A stretch of DNA of 11,057 bases from JAENWH01 sp038248745 (GTDB taxonomy: Bacteria; Bacillota; Clostridia; Peptostreptococcales; Anaerovoracaceae). The first letter of the stretch is position 1. Every line of letters starts with the position of its first letter. The notes beneath the pieces were generated by a model that did not search any database, was not told the origin of the DNA, and worked only from the letters and a program-made list of their open reading frames with translations. The stretch covers positions 1 through 11,057 of the forward strand of contig JBBRXC010000049.1 in the NCBI GenBank assembly GCA_038248745.1. Direction: 5' to 3'. Of the stretch, positions 7,800 to 11,057 are shown piece after piece. The translations under genes and the position numbers were made by a program.

Positions 7800-9464
7800 A
7801 TGGGATTAAGAAGCGCAAAGGTTACGCAAGGATTAGAACGGGCCCCAATGAGGTCGCTGTTTTATGCAATGGGTTATACAGAAGAAGAATTGAACAGGCC
7901 ATTGATCGGTGTTGTTTCGGCACATAGTGAAATAGTGCCCGGTCATATTAACTTGGATAAAATAGCTGAGGCTGTGAAGGCTGGAGTCAGAATGGCAGGA
8001 GGAACCCCAATACTTGTTCCGTCAATAGGTGTTTGTGATGGGATAGCCATGGGCCATGAAGGGATGAACTATAGTCTGCCAAGTCGGGAACTTATTTGCG
8101 ACAGTGTTGAAACCATGGCAATGGCACATTGTTTTGATGGACTTGTGTTGGTGCCCAACTGCGATAAAATTGTACCTGGCATGGTAATGGCAGCCGTCAG
8201 ACTGAATATTCCTGCAGTGGTTGTTTCAGGAGGGCCTATGCTTCCTGGCAAGTCTGATGAATCAGCCCTTAGCCTTTCCGATACCTTCGAAGCGGTTGGT
8301 GCTAGAAAAGCTGGATTGATTAATGACGAGGAATTAATGGAAGTTGAGAAAAATTCATGCCCTGGCTGTGGCTCCTGTTCAGGAATGTTTACGGCAAACA
8401 GCATGAACTGCCTTTGTGAAGCGATAGGCATTGCGCTTCCAGGTAATGGAACTATTCCAGCGGTTTACAGTGGAAGAATAGCTCTTGCTAAAAAAGCGGG
8501 AATGGCAATTATGAATCTGGTGGAAAAAGACATCAAAGCGAGAGATATTATTAATGAAAAATCCATTAGAAATGCCCTTGCCTGTGATATGGCTTTGGGC
8601 TGCTCTTCAAACAGCGTCCTTCATCTTCTTGCAATAGCAAATGAAGCTGGTGTTAAACTTGATTTGGAAATATTTAACGAAGTAAGCGGAAAAGTTCCTA
8701 ACCTGTGCCATTTAGCACCGGTTGGGGGAACCCACATGCAAGATTTGTATTTTGCCGGCGGCGTTTCCGCGGTACAATCAGAGCTGGTAAAAAGGGACCT
8801 GATTGATACCAGTTTAATCACCGCAACAGGAAAAACTGTGGGAGAAAACATTGAAGGCATTTATGTAAAAAATTATGATATTATCAGGCCAATTGACAAT
8901 CCATATAGCGAAACAGGTGGAATAGCAATTCTTTGGGGTAATATAGCCGTAGATGGTTGTGTGGTAAAAAGAAGTGCTGTCGCGCCAGAAATGTTGATCC
9001 ATTCCGGACCAGCAAGAGTATTTGACAGTGAAGAAGAAAGCATAGAAGCTATTTTTGCAGGGAAAATTGTTCCGGGGGATGTGGTCGTCATTCGATATGA
9101 AGGCCCTAAGGGAGGACCTGGAATGAGAGAGATGCTAGGACCTACCAGTGCGCTGGCTGGAATGCAGCTTGACACAAAGGTTGCGCTTATTACGGATGGT
9201 CGATTTAGCGGAGCAAGCAAGGGAGCTTCACTTGGCCATGTAAGCCCAGAAGCTGCAGCAGGTGGAGCCATAGGATTGATTGAAGAAGGGGATATAATTG
9301 AAATTAATATTCCTGAATCTAAAATCAATGCATTGGTCAGTGCAGCAGAATTTGAAAAGAGAAAAGCCGCCTATATTCCTCATGAACCAAAAGTGAAAAC
9401 GGGATGGATTGCACGGTATGCCAGAATGGTGTCTTCCGCCAAAACAGGGGCTGTTTTAGAATAA
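7800..9464 (+). CDS. ilvD: Dihydroxyacid dehydratase
   Basis: Fe-S enzyme that dehydrates 2,3-dihydroxyisovalerate and 2,3-dihydroxymethylvalerate to the keto acids for valine, leucine and isoleucine. At 554 residues it is full length. Motifs include VCDGIAMGHEGM (from about residue 78), PNCDKIVPGM (about 119), CPGCGSCSGMFTANSMNC (from about 187) and, near the C-terminus, DGRFSGASKG. The first cluster region reads IVPGHINL, resembling the E. coli [4Fe-4S] enzyme (VPGHVHL) and lacking the extra cysteine of the [2Fe-2S] type. AAAAGGAG (7785-7792) sits 7 nt before the ATG at 7800 and 4 nt before a second ATG at 7797. The upstream TTG at 7782 precedes the ribosome site and is rejected. It ends normally (TGAVLE) next to the insertion sequence. 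Confidence 0.97.
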   Translation: MGLRSAKVTQGLERAPMRSLFYAMGYTEEELNRPLIGVVSAHSEIVPGHINLDKIAEAVKAGVRMAGGTPILVPSIGVCDGIAMGHEGMNYSLPSRELICDSVETMAMAHCFDGLVLVPNCDKIVPGMVMAAVRLNIPAVVVSGGPMLPGKSDESALSLSDTFEAVGARKAGLINDEELMEVEKNSCPGCGSCSGMFTANSMNCLCEAIGIALPGNGTIPAVYSGRIALAKKAGMAIMNLVEKDIKARDIINEKSIRNALACDMALGCSSNSVLHLLAIANEAGVKLDLEIFNEVSGKVPNLCHLAPVGGTHMQDLYFAGGVSAVQSELVKRDLIDTSLITATGKTVGENIEGIYVKNYDIIRPIDNPYSETGGIAILWGNIAVDGCVVKRSAVAPEMLIHSGPARVFDSEEESIEAIFAGKIVPGDVVVIRYEGPKGGPGMREMLGPTSALAGMQLDTKVALITDGRFSGASKGASLGHVSPEAAAGGAIGLIEEGDIIEINIPESKINALVSAAEFEKRKAAYIPHEPKVKTGWIARYARMVSSAKTGAVLE

Positions 9465-9471
9465 GGAGACT
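9462..9471 (+). repeat. 10-bp inverted repeat partner: TAAGGAGACT at the end of ilvD
   Basis: TAAGGAGACT here (including the ilvD stop codon) recurs in inverted orientation at 10903-10912 inside the leader of the transposase gene. It may be a subterminal inverted repeat, or the target-side match of a guide in a bridge RNA (see findings). The AAGGAG core also looks like a ribosome binding site, so chance similarity is possible. Confidence 0.45.
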
Positions 9472-9577
9472 AACTATTAGAAGTCAATAGGTTTTTTTAA
9501 AAAAATCACATTTAAAGATGATCATAGTTAATAGACCTTTCAAAAGGACATTTTAAAAAGCTCACGGTAAGCATATG

Positions 9578-9602
9578 GTTAACTGTCACTACATCAGTTA
9601 AC
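9578..9602. repeat. Perfect 8-bp inverted repeat overlapping the transposase stop
   Basis: GTTAACTG (9578-9585) and CAGTTAAC (9595-9602) form a perfect stem with a 9-nt loop spanning the stop codon of the transposase gene. No T run follows on either strand, so it is a weak terminator candidate at best. It could be a structural part of the element's right end. Confidence 0.6.
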
Positions 9603-10767
9603 GAAGCATTGAAGCATCAAATGGAATATTTTTTGTTTCCAGTATGTAAATTACACGAATTAGTTTTTTTGCTACATGACTTAAGGCTACCCTGTGAGGT
9701 TTTCCCTCACGCCGTTTTTTATGATAATATTCTGCAAATACCATGTTGTACATGATGAGGGGCATAGTGCAGTTCATAAGAACATAGCGTAGCTGAGAGG
9801 AACCACGTTTAACCATTTTCCCATGAAATTCCATAGTACCAGATTGATAGTATCCCGGTTCTAATCCAGCGAAAGAAAGCATCTGAGAAGGTGATGAAAA
9901 CCTATTAATGTCGCCATATTCTGAAGAAATAACGGCAGCAGAAATAGGACCAATCCCAGGAATGGTTAATGACTGTGGATTCAATTCAGTAATCAGAGAG
10001 ATAATCTCTTTTTCCAGATTTTCCACTTCAGAATTAGCTAAACGATAGAGATTAAGAATACTGATTAACTGTATTTCGAATAGTTCATTGGAATCACCAA
10101 CTGTATTCAAAGCAAGATCTCTTAACGCAATAAAGCGTTGCATAGAAAACTTGCCCCGAGAAATACAGCGGATAGCATCATAAGAAGCAGCATTCATTCG
10201 AGATATCCGCTGCGGAGTATGATACTTCTCGAGGATAAACAAAGCGGTTTGTGAAAACTTCTCTTTAAAGAAAGGTTTGAACTCAGGGAAAATATGATCA
10301 AGAACATTAGTAAGCTTCACCATGTAAAGACTACGTTGACGAACAATGGTGTCACGTAATCTGGTTAATGACTTTAAGGAATAGGTATGATAAAATCCAA
10401 TTGGGTAGGGTTTGTAATCAACCGTCATAAGCCATTGAGCTATTGAATAAGCATCAATAGAATCATTTTTGGTTTTCCTCAAAGTCTGTGAATGAATATA
10501 CTTGCTGATTAAGGCAGGGTTTGATTCCATAAAGCTGTAGTGGGCGTTCTCAAGGAATCGTTTCAGATTAGATGTGTAATGACCAGTTGCTTCAAACCCT
10601 ATTTTTATTTCACTGGAATGATCCAATGATTCAAGGGTAGAAAGAAGTAACGCAAACCCATCGTGAGAGTTGGCAATCACAAGGTCATTAACAATTACTT
10701 CACCTAATTCATTTAGGATAAAGCAATCATGTTTGTACTTCGAAACATCAATACCGACAAAGTACAT
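9598..10767 (-). CDS. IS110-family transposase (DEDD recombinase)
   Basis: Recombinase that moves the element by site-specific insertion and excision through a circular form. It has 389 residues, within the family range, and appears intact. The N-terminal RuvC-like domain carries the DEDD set: D7 (VGIDVSK), E59 (GFEATG), D102 and D105 (KNDSIDA). A helical linker spans roughly 130-260. The C-terminal Transposase_20 domain begins at TIPGIGPISAAVIS (268-281) and includes FAGLEPGYYQSG (299-310), where S309 is the likely catalytic serine by analogy with IS621. AAAGGAGG (10776-10783) lies 8 nt before the ATG. Known members use a bridge RNA made from the element's noncoding end to choose donor and target; here the candidate lies upstream of the gene. 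The gene converges on ilvD and is unrelated to amino acid synthesis. Confidence 0.95.
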   Translation of the reverse strand: MYFVGIDVSKYKHDCFILNELGEVIVNDLVIANSHDGFALLLSTLESLDHSSEIKIGFEATGHYTSNLKRFLENAHYSFMESNPALISKYIHSQTLRKTKNDSIDAYSIAQWLMTVDYKPYPIGFYHTYSLKSLTRLRDTIVRQRSLYMVKLTNVLDHIFPEFKPFFKEKFSQTALFILEKYHTPQRISRMNAASYDAIRCISRGKFSMQRFIALRDLALNTVGDSNELFEIQLISILNLYRLANSEVENLEKEIISLITELNPQSLTIPGIGPISAAVISSEYGDINRFSSPSQMLSFAGLEPGYYQSGTMEFHGKMVKRGSSQLRYVLMNCTMPLIMYNMVFAEYYHKKRREGKPHRVALSHVAKKLIRVIYILETKNIPFDASMLR

Positions 10768-10797
10768 GGTAGATACCTCCTTTATAAAATAATTTTT

Positions 10798-10956
10798 AGC
10801 ACTGTTGTTTATCCACAGGGAGTCCGACCGTGTAATCTCGAAAAATGAAACGTCAAGGCGTTAACTAACTAATTACCAGTGAAGACGAAAAGCTGTGGTT
10901 TGAGTCTCCTTAAAACAGTCAAAGCTGTAGGAAAATAGGTACAAATCCACAGTGCT
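10798..10956 (-). ncRNA. Candidate bridge RNA in the IS110 leader
   Basis: A 159-nt minus-strand segment between AGCACTGT (start, plus 10949-10956) and ACAGTGCT (end, plus 10798-10805), which would pair as an 8-bp closing stem. Inside is a hairpin at 10899-10923: TTTGA pairs with TCAAA and GTTT with AGAC (one wobble) around TAAGG. ACAGCTTT flanks this hairpin on both sides, and CTGTGGAT occurs twice near the closing stem. A second, A/T-rich stretch (10864-10875) resembles the proposed right end of the element. The length and place, upstream of an IS110 transposase, suit the known bridge RNA of IS621 (about 177 nt). The inverted repeats are visible; the function is inference, and I did not establish both guide loops. 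Confidence 0.4.
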
Positions 10957-10962
10957 TAACTT

Positions 10963-10968
10963 ATTATA
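10963..10968 (-). promoter_or_regulatory. Orphan -10 box upstream of the candidate bridge RNA
   Basis: A perfect TATAAT on the minus strand, placed so that transcription would begin at about 10956, the first base of the closing stem. No acceptable -35 box lies 16-18 bp upstream in the inserted form (the bases there read TATCGC or similar). In some IS110 elements the promoter is completed only when the two ends join in the circle, which would explain this. Confidence 0.45.
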
Positions 10969-10985
10969 ACGAAGCAAATGAGCTT

Positions 10986-11057
10986 GCGATATAAACAATG
11001 AAAAGAAAGGAAAATATAATCCGATTATCAAATAAAAGGATAATTGAATTATACGAG
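10986..11057. other. AT-rich flank to the window edge, no feature recognised
   Basis: About 70 bases of A/T-rich DNA, probably outside the insertion sequence. I see no open frame, terminator or RNA gene. It may be the continuation of the sequence that once followed ilvD. Confidence 0.4.

Larger units (their letters stand above)
9472..10985 (-). mobile_element. IS110-family insertion sequence (ends approximate)
   Basis: The element is defined by its transposase and by the flanking noncoding DNA; both ends are estimates. IS110 elements lack clear terminal inverted repeats and make no long target duplication, so the borders cannot be read directly. The right end (3' of the transposase) probably lies between 9465 and 9481, on the argument of the guide-like match and a TTGACT at 9482-9487. 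The left end probably lies between 10963 and about 10992, just upstream of a TATAAT box. That gives about 1.5 kb, a usual size for the family. It sits directly after ilvD and points towards it. If ilvD once had a downstream partner gene, the insertion now separates them. Confidence 0.75.

Noticed and set aside
8873..9328. 151-residue open frame on the minus strand
   Set aside because: Shadow of ilvD; rich in Pro, Ser and Ile as expected from the antisense of a conserved gene, with no family resemblance.
9472..9597. A small gene or terminator between ilvD and the transposase
   Set aside because: No open frame with a ribosome site. The T7A7 palindrome at 9492-9505 and the CCTT/AAGG stem near 9536-9547 are too weak to call as terminators.
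9559..10985. AAGCTCA (9559-9565) and TGAGCTT (10979-10985) as terminal inverted repeats of the insertion sequence
   Set aside because: A 7-bp match over these two flanks is expected by chance about once, and IS110-group elements do not normally have terminal inverted repeats.

Overview
The window is a branched-chain amino acid biosynthesis locus from a low-GC Gram-positive anaerobe, most likely a member of the Clostridia. The signs are AT-rich DNA, strong AGGAGG-type ribosome binding sites, TTGACA/TATAAT promoters, a T-box leader, and Fe-S dehydratases of a kind usual in anaerobes. I cannot name a species. Nearly all of the window is covered by ordinary biosynthetic genes; the less ordinary part is the insertion sequence at the right-hand end.

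Left half, minus strand (about 1-4221): a leucine operon in the order leuA-leuC-leuD-leuB, with leuB cut by the window edge. It has a good promoter (4193-4221) and a leader of about 240 nt containing a complete T-box riboswitch. The T-box sequence, the antiterminator and a strong terminator are all visible, and the best specifier candidates (CUU or UUA) both mean leucine. The operon should therefore be switched on by uncharged leucine tRNA. LeuA condenses 2-ketoisovalerate with acetyl-CoA, LeuCD isomerises the product, and LeuB oxidises it to the 2-ketoisocaproate precursor.

Middle, plus strand (4283-9464): the divergent ilv genes ilvB-ilvN-ilvC, then ilvD. They have their own promoter (TTGACT, 16 bp, TATAAT) and no T-box. 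IlvBN (acetohydroxyacid synthase), IlvC (ketol-acid reductoisomerase) and IlvD (dihydroxyacid dehydratase) make the valine and isoleucine keto acids, and IlvD supplies the 2-ketoisovalerate used by LeuA. Two intrinsic terminators lie between ilvC and ilvD, and I see no convincing promoter for ilvD, so ilvD may depend on read-through.

Right end (about 9465-11057): an apparently intact IS110-family element lies immediately after the ilvD stop, with its 389-aa DEDD transposase on the minus strand. Its upstream leader contains a 159-nt segment closed by an 8-bp inverted repeat, with a TATAAT box placed to start transcription at the first base of that repeat. This is where IS110-group elements encode their bridge RNA. 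A hairpin in the segment carries a 10-nt word complementary to DNA at the end of ilvD, which is a possible target-guide match. The bridge RNA and the element ends are inference; the transposase is secure.
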